Source: Oxalicibacterium solurbis (GTDB taxonomy: Bacteria; Pseudomonadota; Gammaproteobacteria; Burkholderiales; Burkholderiaceae_D). Taken from it: a stretch of DNA of 64,000 bases. Location: contig NZ_BMDP01000001.1 in assembly GCF_014635845.1 (NCBI RefSeq), forward strand, positions 1,054,001-1,118,000, in the 5' to 3' direction. The translations under genes were made by a program, and so were the position numbers. Under the pieces are notes generated by a model. It was not told the origin of the DNA. It searched no databases and saw nothing but the letters and a program-made list of their open reading frames with translations. The first letter of the stretch is position 1. Each line of letters opens with the position of its first letter. Below are positions 16,633-26,205 of this stretch, piece after piece.

Positions 16633-18330
16633 ATGAGAACGACAATGAACACGACAAGATTGTTTGAATGGCTGACCCTGCACATGCGCGCGATACGCCT
16701 CGCCATGATGCCCACGCTCGTCCTGCTGGTCGCCGGCGTCGCGCTGCTCGTCTATGTCACTGGCGGCGTCAAGTTTTCCTATTTGCATGCAATGTATCTG
16801 CCGGTTCTGCTGGCCGGCTTCGTGTTCGGTCTGCGCGGTGGCCTGCTGATCGGCCTGCTCGGCGGTGTCGCCATCGGCCCCTTCATGCCAATCAACATCG
16901 TCACCGGCGAAATGCAGGCCACACTGAACTGGCTCTACCGCACCGGCTTCTTCATGCTGGTAGGCCTGCTCAGCGGTGTTTTCAGCGACAGCGTGCGTTC
17001 CTACCTGCGCCACCTGAAGTGGATGGCGCGCCACGATACCGCCACCAGGATGCCCAACCGCATCGCGCTGCTCGACGCGCTGTCCGCACTGCCGAAGGAG
17101 AAACAGACAGCGGATTTCTACGTACTGGCCGTCATCTCGCTGCAGAATGCGATGGAGCTGAAGTCTGCATTCGGTTTTGAAATCATCGAGGACCTGATGC
17201 GGCAGGCCGCACAACGCTACGGCAACGTCCTGCGCCATCGCACGCAGGTCTATCGCATCGATGCGGAGCAGATCGGCATACTGATCGAGAACCGGAGCGT
17301 GCAGAGTGTCGATGTGCTGCTGGCAGAATTGATGGAAAGTTCGCGCCAGCCGTTCCAGTTCAACGGCATCCCCATCCATACCGATTCACGGCTCGGTTAC
17401 GTCGCCTTCGACCAGCTCCTGCATCCGCCCGGTGTCTACCTGCAGCGCGCCGAAGCGGCACTGGTCTCTGCGCACGAAAGCGGGCAGGATTGCATTGCCT
17501 ACAGCCCGGAGATCAGCACCATCGCCAAGGACAACCTGTCGGTGCTGGGCAGCCTGATGCAGGCCATCCGCGAAGGCCAGTTGTCGATGCATTACCAGCC
17601 CAAGATCTGCATGCGCAGCGGCACCGTCAAGAGCGTCGAGGCGCTGATGCGCTGGCATCATCCGGAACGCGGCAACATCCCGCCCGGCATCTTCATCCCG
17701 CGCGCGGAGCAGAGCACGCTGATCAATCTCGTCACCGAATTCGCGCTGGAACAGGCCATGCAGCAGATCGTGCAGTGGCAAAGCCGCGGCATCGACATCC
17801 CGGTCGCCGTCAACATCTCGCCGCGCAATCTGCTGCAGCCGGGATTTTCCGACCTGATCCTGAATCTGCTGGAACGGCATGGCGTCGAGGGCCGCCTGCT
17901 GGAACTGGAAGTCACCGAAGGCGCGCTGATGACCGACATGGCGCGCACCATCGTCGAACTGCATCGTCTGGCCGACGCCAAGATCACGATCTCGATCGAC
18001 GATTTCGGCACCGGCTATTCGTCATTGCAATACCTGCACAAGCTGCCGATCTCGCTGATCAAGATCGACCAGTCCTTCGTACGCCGCCTGCCGGCCGACA
18101 AGGGCGCGCTGCACATCGTCGAAGCCGCCGTGACGCTGACGCACAAGATGGGCATGCAGACCATCGCCGAAGGTGTCGAAAATGACGAAATCTACAACGT
18201 CCTCGCCGGACTGGGCTGTGACATTGCGCAGGGATTCGCCATTTCCCGCCCGCTGCCGGCAGCTGAATTCGAAAAATGGCATAGTCAGCACCACGGCCGG
18301 TTCATGGTCGACAAGGCCACTTCCTGCTGA
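16633..18330 (+). CDS. Membrane GGDEF/EAL protein, likely c-di-GMP phosphodiesterase
   Basis: About 565 residues. The N-terminus carries four or five membrane helices (about residues 20-120: LVLLVAGVALLVYV, LPVLLAGFVFGLRGGLLIG, GFFMLVGLLSGVFSD), resembling a MASE-type sensor. The GGDEF domain (about 135-290) is degenerate: the signature position reads RIDAEQIGIL, so it should not make c-di-GMP. The EAL domain (about 305-560) keeps its active-site residues: SVEALMRW, NISPRNL, ELEVTEGAL, SIDDFGTGYSSLQYL, IKIDQSFV, IAEGVENDE, AQGFAISRPLP. It should hydrolyse c-di-GMP. Start chosen at the ATG at 16633; 16645 is also possible. The upstream open frame is a shadow of the GNAT gene. Confidence 0.93.
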   Translation: MRTTMNTTRLFEWLTLHMRAIRLAMMPTLVLLVAGVALLVYVTGGVKFSYLHAMYLPVLLAGFVFGLRGGLLIGLLGGVAIGPFMPINIVTGEMQATLNWLYRTGFFMLVGLLSGVFSDSVRSYLRHLKWMARHDTATRMPNRIALLDALSALPKEKQTADFYVLAVISLQNAMELKSAFGFEIIEDLMRQAAQRYGNVLRHRTQVYRIDAEQIGILIENRSVQSVDVLLAELMESSRQPFQFNGIPIHTDSRLGYVAFDQLLHPPGVYLQRAEAALVSAHESGQDCIAYSPEISTIAKDNLSVLGSLMQAIREGQLSMHYQPKICMRSGTVKSVEALMRWHHPERGNIPPGIFIPRAEQSTLINLVTEFALEQAMQQIVQWQSRGIDIPVAVNISPRNLLQPGFSDLILNLLERHGVEGRLLELEVTEGALMTDMARTIVELHRLADAKITISIDDFGTGYSSLQYLHKLPISLIKIDQSFVRRLPADKGALHIVEAAVTLTHKMGMQTIAEGVENDEIYNVLAGLGCDIAQGFAISRPLPAAEFEKWHSQHHGRFMVDKATSC

Positions 18331-18438
18331 GCCACAACCTGTCTGTCTGGTCAACAAAAAACGTCGCATCAACAAAGAGTCTCGCCGGATGTCCGGCTTA
18401 CCGCTAGAATCCCATTCCCCACCACCAAGGAGAATCGC

Positions 18439-18681
18439 ATGCTGATCGAAGTCAAGGTTCCGGAACTTACCGAAGGCGTCACCGAAGCCACGCTGTTGGG
18501 CTGGAACAAGAAAAAAGGCGACCGCGTTGCCGAAGGCGAAAACCTCACCGATCTGGAAACCACCAAGGTGGTGGTCGAAGTCGTCGCGCCGGCAGCAGGC
18601 ACGCTGGTCGAGATCCTGAAGGAGGAAGGCAACGAGGTCGGCGAAGGCGATGTCATTGCCCGCATCGAAACCGATGCCTGA
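18439..18681 (+). CDS. Free-standing biotinyl/lipoyl domain protein
   Basis: An 80-residue protein that is nothing but one lipoyl-type domain: IEVKVPELTEGVTEATLL, a central DLETTKVVVEVVAP turn with the modifiable Lys43 (ETTK, where E2 proteins usually have ETDK), and GNEVGEGDVIARIETDA at the end. It resembles the first domain of 2-oxoglutarate dehydrogenase E2 (SucB) but lacks the linker, E1/E3-binding and catalytic domains. Good ribosome site AAGGAG before the ATG and a strong terminator after it, so it is a deliberate gene. Lipoylation fits better than biotinylation given the SucB-like sequence. Partner enzyme unknown. Confidence 0.88.
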   Translation: MLIEVKVPELTEGVTEATLLGWNKKKGDRVAEGENLTDLETTKVVVEVVAPAAGTLVEILKEEGNEVGEGDVIARIETDA

Positions 18682-18775
18682 ACGACTCTGTCAAAACCGC
18701 CACCGGTGTTGTGCCATGTGATTACGATCCAGAGTGGCGAACAAGAACCGAAACCCGGATACAGGAATACAGAAT

Positions 18776-18805
18776 AAAAAAAGCGCACCGGATGGTGCGC
18801 TTTTT
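18776..18805. terminator. Bidirectional terminator between lipoyl-domain gene and argB
   Basis: AAAAAGCGCACC / GGTGCGCTTTTT stem with a GGAT loop, A-rich on the left and T-rich on the right, in the gap between two convergent genes. Works in both directions on paper. Confidence 0.88.
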
Positions 18806-18836
18806 CATTGAAGACGACGGAATGGCGGAGATGCGC

Positions 18837-20180
<1,344 letters not shown>

Positions 20181-20209
20181 ACTCCACCTGAATTCAATAA
20201 GAAAGATAC

Positions 20210-20914
20210 TCAGGTAGCCGAACCGCCGGCGCACTCGCGCCATTGCTGGCGCGGGAAGTCCGCCCTGATCTTGTCGATCGCGCCGCGCGTGGCCGCATCG
20301 ATGTCATGCAGCTGGAAAGCGATACGATTGCCGCCGCCGACACGGGCGCTGCGCACGCCCTTCTTGTTCAGTGCCGCCAACTGATTATTCGCCGCCTCTT
20401 CCGTCTTGAACACGCCAAGCGAGATACCCCACTGCAGCGCGGAATTGTCCTGGATGATGAAAAAATCCTCGACGCCGAACTTGCGCAGCTCGGCCGCCTT
20501 GCGTTCGGCCGCCTCCTTGCTGCCCAGCGGCGGGATGTAGACGATGTGGCGCGCACTGTCGGCAATCGCACGGCGCGTCACGCGCTCGCCCAGCGACAAC
20601 GCAGCCAGCCGGCTTTCGAAACGCTGTGCATCGGCGGCATCGAAATTGCCGATTTCCGCACAGGTACCCGCAACCGCTGCAGACTGCGTATCGGTGGCCG
20701 TTGTAGCTGCAGCCGCAGCAGGCATGCTTGATGTTGTCGATGCCGCAGATGTGCTTGCGGGCAGCGGCACCAGTTTCAACTGTTCGGGATGCAGTTGCTG
20801 CTTCAGTCGCGACGGCTCGCGGCTGGGCGACTGCAACGGCGCCAGCCAGCCCTGCTGGTAGGCAAACAGGCCGCCATTGATTGCCAACAACAGGCCGAAC
20901 AGGATTTTTAGCAT
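20210..20914 (-). CDS. SPOR-domain membrane protein
   Basis: A 234-residue protein with one N-terminal membrane segment (residues about 2-20, LKILFGLLLAINGGLFAYQQG), a Ser/Thr/Ala-rich periplasmic linker, and a C-terminal SPOR fold (about 130-215: HIVYIPPLGSKEAAERKAAELRKFGVEDFFII, QWGISLGVFKTEEAANNQLAALNKKGVRSARVG). SPOR domains bind denuded glycan strands at the division septum. Its start overlaps the end of coaX by 7 bases, so it is the last gene of a birA-coaX-SPOR operon. The specific division role is inferred. Confidence 0.9.
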   Translation of the reverse strand: MLKILFGLLLAINGGLFAYQQGWLAPLQSPSREPSRLKQQLHPEQLKLVPLPASTSAASTTSSMPAAAAATTATDTQSAAVAGTCAEIGNFDAADAQRFESRLAALSLGERVTRRAIADSARHIVYIPPLGSKEAAERKAAELRKFGVEDFFIIQDNSALQWGISLGVFKTEEAANNQLAALNKKGVRSARVGGGNRIAFQLHDIDAATRGAIDKIRADFPRQQWRECAGGSAT

Positions 20915-21690
20915 GATGAAGAACGTCCCAACGCTACCGTTTGCAAACCGACCAGCACCAGATTCTCGACACGCTCATGCGCAATCGACAGGTGCGGCGC
21001 GACCAAGTCTGCCGCTCCGCCCGCCAGAATGCAAGCGGCCTGCTGCGCCGGATGCATGTGCGCCAGCGCAGCCACCGCACGCTCGATCGCGCCGGCCTGC
21101 GCCGCGATGCAGCCGCTGACGATGGCGCCGTCGGTGTGATCCGCGAACGGCTGCAGGGCGCTCGCCCGCAGCGCGACTTCCGGCAACTGCGCGGTGTTCT
21201 TCGCCAGCGACGTCGCCATCAGCCCCAGCCCCGGCAGGATCATGCCGCCGACGAAATCGCCGCCGGCAGTGACGGCATCGATCGTCGTCGCCGTGCCGCA
21301 GGTCGCCACCACCAGCGGCCGATCGGAAAACAATGCATGCGCGCCGATCGCTGCCGCGAAGCGATCGCAACCGAGCTGCGCGGGATTGCGGTAAAGATTG
21401 CGCACGCCACCGCATTCAGCGGTCGAGACGAACCATTCGATCGCCACCGGCCTGCTGCCCAGCGCATGCCGCACCGTGCGTTCCAGTTCGTCGCGCGTGC
21501 CGGCGCCGGCCACGTTCGACAGCAGCACGCGGCCGATGCGCAGGTTCTGCCAGATCTTTTCCAGCTCGGCCGCCTGCGCACGCGCCACGCTACCGGCTGC
21601 ATGCCAGATGCCGGGCACGGGATGCGCCGCTGCACGATCGACCAATGCCCACTTGATGCGCGTATTGCCTGCGTCCACCAGCAACAGCAT
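20908..21690 (-). CDS. coaX: Type III pantothenate kinase
   Basis: First step of coenzyme A synthesis, the CoaX type that is not feedback-inhibited. The ATG reading out of 21690 gives MLLLVDAGNTRIKWALVD, the ASKHA phosphate-1 motif. Further family features are GVRNLYRNPAQLGCDRFAAAIGAHALF, VVATCGTATTIDAVTAGGDFVGGMILPGLGLM and CILAGGAADLVAPHL. About 260 residues, normal. birA ends 4 bases upstream of this start; the birA-coaX pair, sometimes fused, is common in betaproteobacteria. Confidence 0.95.
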   Translation of the reverse strand: MLLLVDAGNTRIKWALVDRAAAHPVPGIWHAAGSVARAQAAELEKIWQNLRIGRVLLSNVAGAGTRDELERTVRHALGSRPVAIEWFVSTAECGGVRNLYRNPAQLGCDRFAAAIGAHALFSDRPLVVATCGTATTIDAVTAGGDFVGGMILPGLGLMATSLAKNTAQLPEVALRASALQPFADHTDGAIVSGCIAAQAGAIERAVAALAHMHPAQQAACILAGGAADLVAPHLSIAHERVENLVLVGLQTVALGRSSSC

Positions 21691-21694
21691 GTGC

Positions 21695-22501
21695 CTACTC
21701 CTTGATGCGTAATGAAACGTCGCCGGCCGCAATCGCGACACGGCCCTGATCGGTATCGAGCTGCAGGCAGCCGCTGGTATCGACGCCGCGCGCCGTTCCC
21801 TGCTGCAGCACGCGCCCCTGGTCGACGATGTTCACCGGCGCACCCGCATAGGCATCGTGCCGGTTCCACGCATCGGCGAATGCGGCGAATCCCTGCTCGG
21901 CAAAAAACGGCAAGACTTCCGCCAGTGCGGTCAGCAGATCGGCCATCAGGCGTTCGCGATCGCTGTCCAGTTCGGAAGCATCGGCCACCACACGACCTAC
22001 CTGCGCTGTCAATACATCGGACTGCGCGAGATTGATGCCAATGCCGATGACGGCCCAGATCGTGCCGCGCCGATGTTTATCGCCCGCAGTTTCGATCAGG
22101 ATGCCGGCCAGCTTGTCGCCGTTGCGCAAAATATCGTTCGGCCATTTGAGCCGCACATCGATGCCGGATGCCGCCAGCGTCTGCGCCACCGCCACACCCA
22201 CCGCCAGCGGCAGACCGGCCAGCTGCTGCGGCGACAATGCAAACGGCCATGCCAGCGAAAAGGTCAGCGTCGCATCGTCCGACGAATGCCAGCTGCGCCC
22301 GGCGCGCCCGCGGCCGGCCGTCTGACGCAATGCCCACAGCAATGTCGCCCCTGTCAGCTCCTGCCGTGCCGCACGCACCAGCAGATCGGCGTTCGTCGAA
22401 CCGGTTTCGGCGACAATTTCCAGCACGATGTCTTGCGCTGCCAGCCCGCACAGGCCGGCCAGTCTCTGGACGGAGGGAGGCGCGGAAGGGAAAGAATTCA
22501 T
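21695..22501 (-). CDS. birA: Biotin-[acetyl-CoA carboxylase] ligase, enzyme-only form
   Basis: Attaches biotin to carrier proteins. From the ATG reading out of 22501 it has 268 residues. Key motifs are ETGSTNADLL, TAGRGRAGRSWHS (the biotinyl-AMP loop GRGRxGR), LKWPNDIL and AGILIETAGDKHRRGTIWAVIGIGINL, and a C-terminal SH3-like part GRVLQQGTARGVDTSGCLQL. The winged-helix repressor domain of E. coli BirA is absent, so it should not act as the biotin operon repressor. It is the first gene of birA-coaX-SPOR and divergent from the MCE transporter operon. Confidence 0.94.
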   Translation of the reverse strand: MNSFPSAPPSVQRLAGLCGLAAQDIVLEIVAETGSTNADLLVRAARQELTGATLLWALRQTAGRGRAGRSWHSSDDATLTFSLAWPFALSPQQLAGLPLAVGVAVAQTLAASGIDVRLKWPNDILRNGDKLAGILIETAGDKHRRGTIWAVIGIGINLAQSDVLTAQVGRVVADASELDSDRERLMADLLTALAEVLPFFAEQGFAAFADAWNRHDAYAGAPVNIVDQGRVLQQGTARGVDTSGCLQLDTDQGRVAIAAGDVSLRIKE

Positions 22502-22638
22502 GGCGGCATTGTAGCGGCAGATTGCAGCGGCGGAGTACGGCCATTCGACGACTATCGTGCAGCCAATCGCACGCACATCGCTGCCGCGTACCACAGACTG
22601 ATGATGCGACATCGGTGTTTCTCCCTTACACTTGCCTG

Positions 22639-23754
22639 ATGCCGAATTTCGCTGCGCCCACGCTCATTCGCCAGAACGACAACGCGACCGCCACCGGATC
22701 GTGGCAAGTGCGTGCGCTGGCCGATCGCGCCGCAATGCAAAAAGTCAACGAGACGCTGCATGCGATACGCGATGCGCATCTGCTACGCTGGGATCTTTCG
22801 CAAGTTGAAGCGCTCGATTACATCGGCGCGCAACTATTGTGGAATGCCTGGGGACGCCAGCGCCCGGCTCAACTGGCGCTGGCGCCACAACACGAGGATT
22901 TTTTCCGGCGGCTGGAGGAAACCGGCACACTGCAAATCAGGAAGCTGCCGAAACCGCACTGGTATTCGCTGGATACGCTGCGCCGGATCAAATGCAATCT
23001 GCTCGATCATGTAACCGGCTTCATCACGCTGATCGGCCAGCTGGTGCTGGACCTGGGCCGCTTCATCCGGCAGCCGAAACGTGGCCCGTGGAAGGAAATC
23101 TCCGCCAGCATCTTCCACACCGGCTATCAGGCACTGGGCATCACGGCGCTGGTGGGATTTTTGATCGGCATCGTGCTGTCCTATCTGTCGGCGCAGCAAT
23201 TGCACCAGTTCGGCGGCGACATCTTTCTCGTCAACATTCTCGGCATGGCCGTGATCCGCGAACTCGGTCCGCTGCTGGCGGCGATTCTGGTGGCCGGCCG
23301 TTCCGGCTCCGCGATCACCGCACAACTGGGCGTGATGCGCGTGACGGAGGAACTCGACGCCATGCTGGTGATGGGGCTGCCGCACGGTTATCGCCTGATC
23401 ATGCCGCGCGTGATCGCGCTGGCGATTTCGATGCCGCTGCTGGTGGTGTGGACCGATGCAATGGCGCTGCTGGGCGGCATGGTGGCGGCCAATGTGGAAC
23501 TGCATCTGACGTTCAAGTACTTCCTGACCGAACTGCCGGATGCCGTGCCGCTGGCGAACTACTGGATCGGCCTGGGCAAGGGCGTCGTATTTGGCGGCCT
23601 GATCGCGCTGGTGGCCTGCCACTTCGGCCTGCGCATCGAGCCGAATACGGAAAGCCTGGGTGCAGGCACGACGATTTCGGTCGTCAGTTCGATCACCATC
23701 GTGATCCTGGCCGACGCGGTGTTCGCCATCGTCTTCAGCGGGGTGGGATTTTGA
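22639..23754 (+). CDS. MlaE-type ABC permease with N-terminal STAS domain
   Basis: A 371-residue inner-membrane permease. The first 105 or so residues form a STAS-like domain (LRWDLSQVEALDYIGAQLLW), normally supplied as a separate MlaB protein. The rest is the MlaE family: FHTGYQALGITALVGFLIG, LSYLSAQQLHQFGGDIF, the EEDxxx-type AAILVAGRSGSAITAQLG, GVMRVTEELDAMLVMGLP and C-terminal membrane helices. It works with the following ATPase, MCE protein and lipoprotein to move lipids between membranes. Start at the ATG at 22639; the upstream open frame is not coding-like. Confidence 0.93.
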   Translation: MPNFAAPTLIRQNDNATATGSWQVRALADRAAMQKVNETLHAIRDAHLLRWDLSQVEALDYIGAQLLWNAWGRQRPAQLALAPQHEDFFRRLEETGTLQIRKLPKPHWYSLDTLRRIKCNLLDHVTGFITLIGQLVLDLGRFIRQPKRGPWKEISASIFHTGYQALGITALVGFLIGIVLSYLSAQQLHQFGGDIFLVNILGMAVIRELGPLLAAILVAGRSGSAITAQLGVMRVTEELDAMLVMGLPHGYRLIMPRVIALAISMPLLVVWTDAMALLGGMVAANVELHLTFKYFLTELPDAVPLANYWIGLGKGVVFGGLIALVACHFGLRIEPNTESLGAGTTISVVSSITIVILADAVFAIVFSGVGF

Positions 23755-23768
23755 ACGAATGCGATCCA

Positions 23769-24557
23769 ATGCTGCCGGAAGAGAACCGCGAACCGATCAT
23801 CGAGATCGAACACCTGCGCACGCAATTCGGCGAGACGGTCGTGCACGACGATGTGAACCTGACGATCAACCGCGGCGAAATCGTCTCGCTGGTCGGCGGC
23901 TCCGGTTCCGGCAAGACGGTGCTGCTGCGGCAGATGCTGGGATTGACGCAGCCGGCACAGGGCACGGTGCGCGTGTTCGGTGAAGACATCAACCGCATCG
24001 ACAGCGAACGGCTGCAGCAACTGCGCAATCGTTGGGGCATGCTGTTCCAGCACGGCGCGCTGTTTTCGGCGCTGACGGTGTTCGACAATGTCGCGCAACC
24101 GCTGCGCGAACTGGGTACGCTGTCGAAATCGGTGATCCGCGATGCGGCGCTGCTGAAACTGCAGATGGCCGGCATCGGTTGCGAGCATGCGCGCAAGATG
24201 CCGGCCGACCTGTCCGGCGGCATGATCAAGCGCGTCGCACTGGCACGCGCACTGGCGCTGGACCCGGAACTGGTGTTTCTCGACGAGCCGACCGCCGGGC
24301 TGGACCCGAACGCCTCGGACAGCTTCGTCAGGCTGATCCGCAACCTGCACGACGAGATGAAACTGACGGTGGTGATGGTGACGCACGATCTGGATACGCT
24401 GTTTGCGCTGTCGTCGCGCGTGGCGGTGCTGGCCGACAGGCATATCATCGCCTACTGCAAACCGGACAAGGTGGTCGAGTTCAAGCATCCGTTCATCGAA
24501 ACATTTTTCCGCGGCGAACGCGGATTGCGTGCGATCGAGGCGATGCCGGACGAATAG
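23769..24557 (+). CDS. MlaF-type ABC transporter ATPase
   Basis: ATPase subunit of the MCE-type lipid transporter, 262 residues. Walker A is VGGSGSGKTVLLRQML, the Q-loop is GMLFQHGALFSALTVFDN (typical of the MlaF/Ttg2A subfamily), the signature is DLSGGMIKRVALARALA, Walker B is PELVFLDEPTAGLDP and the switch histidine is VMVTHDLDTLF. A TTG start at 23751 overlapping the permease stop would add six residues and is an alternative. Tightly spaced in the operon. Confidence 0.94.
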   Translation: MLPEENREPIIEIEHLRTQFGETVVHDDVNLTINRGEIVSLVGGSGSGKTVLLRQMLGLTQPAQGTVRVFGEDINRIDSERLQQLRNRWGMLFQHGALFSALTVFDNVAQPLRELGTLSKSVIRDAALLKLQMAGIGCEHARKMPADLSGGMIKRVALARALALDPELVFLDEPTAGLDPNASDSFVRLIRNLHDEMKLTVVMVTHDLDTLFALSSRVAVLADRHIIAYCKPDKVVEFKHPFIETFFRGERGLRAIEAMPDE

Positions 24558-24613
24558 CGGACGAGTAGCAAAAGAACAGGAACAAACAGGCAGGAAAACC
24601 CAGAGAGTCGCAT

Positions 24614-25549
24614 ATGGAAAACAAGGCACATGCATTGCTGGCCGGCATCTTCACCCTCGCGCTGCTGATCGCCGCCGTGCTGATCGCGATGTGGTTCAAC
24701 CGCGACCGCGTCGAACGCGTACCGTACGAGATCGCCACCACGCTGTCGGTACCCGGCCTGAATCCGCAGGCCGGCGTGCGCTATCGCGGGCTGGACGTCG
24801 GCCGTGTCGACGCCGTGCTATTCGATCCGCAGAAACCGGGGCGGATCCTGATCCGTTTCAGCGTGACGAAAGATACGCCGATCACGCACTCGACCTTCGC
24901 CACGCTCAGCTATCAGGGCGTGACCGGCCTCGCCTATCTGCAACTGGACGACAACGGCCGTGACCCGACACTGCTGCCGACGTCCAAGCAAAAACCGGCA
25001 CGCATATCGCTGCGCCCCGGCCTGCTCGACACGCTGCAACTGCGCGGCCTGGCAATCCTGAAACAGACCGAAGAATTGGCCGCACGCGCCAACCAACTGC
25101 TGTCCGACGCCAACCTGAAGGCAGCGACTTCCGCGCTCAACGACGTCAGCCGTGCCGCCAACAAGCTGGCCGAAGTACCGGAAAAACTGCAGCCGACGCT
25201 GGAGCAGCTGCCCAGCCTGACGAAGCGCGCCGACAGCACGCTGGCATCGCTGAACAAATTGTCCGACCAGGCCAGCGTGCTGACGGCCAACCTGAATGAC
25301 CTGACCATGCACCTGAACGCACCCGACGGCCCGTTCGCCGGCCTGAACCAGACGGTGGACAACGTCGGCTCCGCCGCCGCCATGGTCGAATACCAGGCGG
25401 TGCCGCTGCTGGGTGAAACCCGCACCTCGATGCGCGCACTGAACCGCACGCTGGAGACGTTCAACCAGCGACCGCAAAGCATCCTGTTCGGCGCCTCGCC
25501 AGTACCGCCCGGCCCCGGCGAAGCCGGATTCAGCGCTGCCGCGCCGTAA
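24614..25549 (+). CDS. MCE-domain (MlaD-like) lipid-transport protein
   Basis: Periplasmic substrate-binding ring subunit, 311 residues, anchored by one N-terminal membrane helix (residues about 8-27, ALLAGIFTLALLIAAVLIAMW). A single MCE domain spans about residues 38-115 (GVRYRGLDVGRVDAVLFDPQKPGRI, HSTFATLSYQGVTGLAYLQL). A long helical region follows (about 150-290) with repeated NKLAEVPEKL, SLTKRADSTLASLNKLSDQ-like heptads, as in Yeb/Pqi-type needles but shorter. It is in an operon with permease, ATPase and lipoprotein. The transported lipid is not known. Confidence 0.93.
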   Translation: MENKAHALLAGIFTLALLIAAVLIAMWFNRDRVERVPYEIATTLSVPGLNPQAGVRYRGLDVGRVDAVLFDPQKPGRILIRFSVTKDTPITHSTFATLSYQGVTGLAYLQLDDNGRDPTLLPTSKQKPARISLRPGLLDTLQLRGLAILKQTEELAARANQLLSDANLKAATSALNDVSRAANKLAEVPEKLQPTLEQLPSLTKRADSTLASLNKLSDQASVLTANLNDLTMHLNAPDGPFAGLNQTVDNVGSAAAMVEYQAVPLLGETRTSMRALNRTLETFNQRPQSILFGASPVPPGPGEAGFSAAAP

Positions 25550-25569
25550 GTTCACACTCAAGGCTTTCC

Positions 25570-26205
25570 ATGATGACTGTACTGACGACTTTCATTTCCC
25601 GCCGCCGCGCTGTCGCTGCGCTGGCGGCCGGCACCTTGCTTGCCGGCCTCCTGTCCGGATGCGCAGGCACGCCGCCGGCCGATATGGACCTGTACGATCT
25701 GGGTCCGCTGAAATCAAATATCGTCTCGGCATCGCCGCTGCCGGCCATCAGCGTCGCCGACATTCGCGCGCCGGCATGGATGGACAGCCAGATGATGTTC
25801 TATCGGCTCAACTATGCCAACGATCTGCAGCCGCGGCCCTACTCGGCCAGCAAATGGACGATGCCGCCGGCACAGTTGTTCGAACAGCGGCTGAAAGCGT
25901 CGCTGGCGCGCGCCGGCGGTGTCGTCGTATCGGCATCCGATGGCGCGATCAATCTGCCGGTGCTGCATCTGGAAGCTGACGACTTTTCGCAGACCTTCGC
26001 CAGCGCCGGCAGCAGCACCGTCCATGTCGCCATCCGCGCATCGCTGTTTGACGGCCGCGTGCTGCGCGCACAGAAAAACTTCGTCAGGCAAATGCCCGCC
26101 ACCAGCGCCGATGCCAAGGGCGGCGCAGCCGCGCTGGCCACTGCCAGCGACGCCATCATCAGCGAGGTCGGCGCATGGCTGGCAGCACTGCCCCCGAAAA
26201 AATGA
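25570..26205 (+). CDS. ABC-type transport auxiliary lipoprotein (PqiC-like)
   Basis: A 211-residue lipoprotein: the signal sequence RRAVAALAAGTLLAGLLSGC ends in a lipobox with Cys31. The mature part has YDLGPL, ISVADIRAPAWMDSQMMFYRLNY, LQPRPYSASKWTMPPAQLFEQRL and a C-terminal DAIISEVGAWL helix, the pattern of the ABC-transport auxiliary family that docks MCE systems at the outer membrane. It follows the MCE gene by 20 bases and overlaps the VanZ-like start (ATGA). Confidence 0.9.
   Translation: MMTVLTTFISRRRAVAALAAGTLLAGLLSGCAGTPPADMDLYDLGPLKSNIVSASPLPAISVADIRAPAWMDSQMMFYRLNYANDLQPRPYSASKWTMPPAQLFEQRLKASLARAGGVVVSASDGAINLPVLHLEADDFSQTFASAGSSTVHVAIRASLFDGRVLRAQKNFVRQMPATSADAKGGAAALATASDAIISEVGAWLAALPPKK

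Noticed and set aside
22168-22638. N-terminal extension of the STAS-permease
   Set aside because: It is antisense to birA and Pro/Ala/Arg-rich without family similarity; the ATG at 22639 begins the conserved STAS domain.
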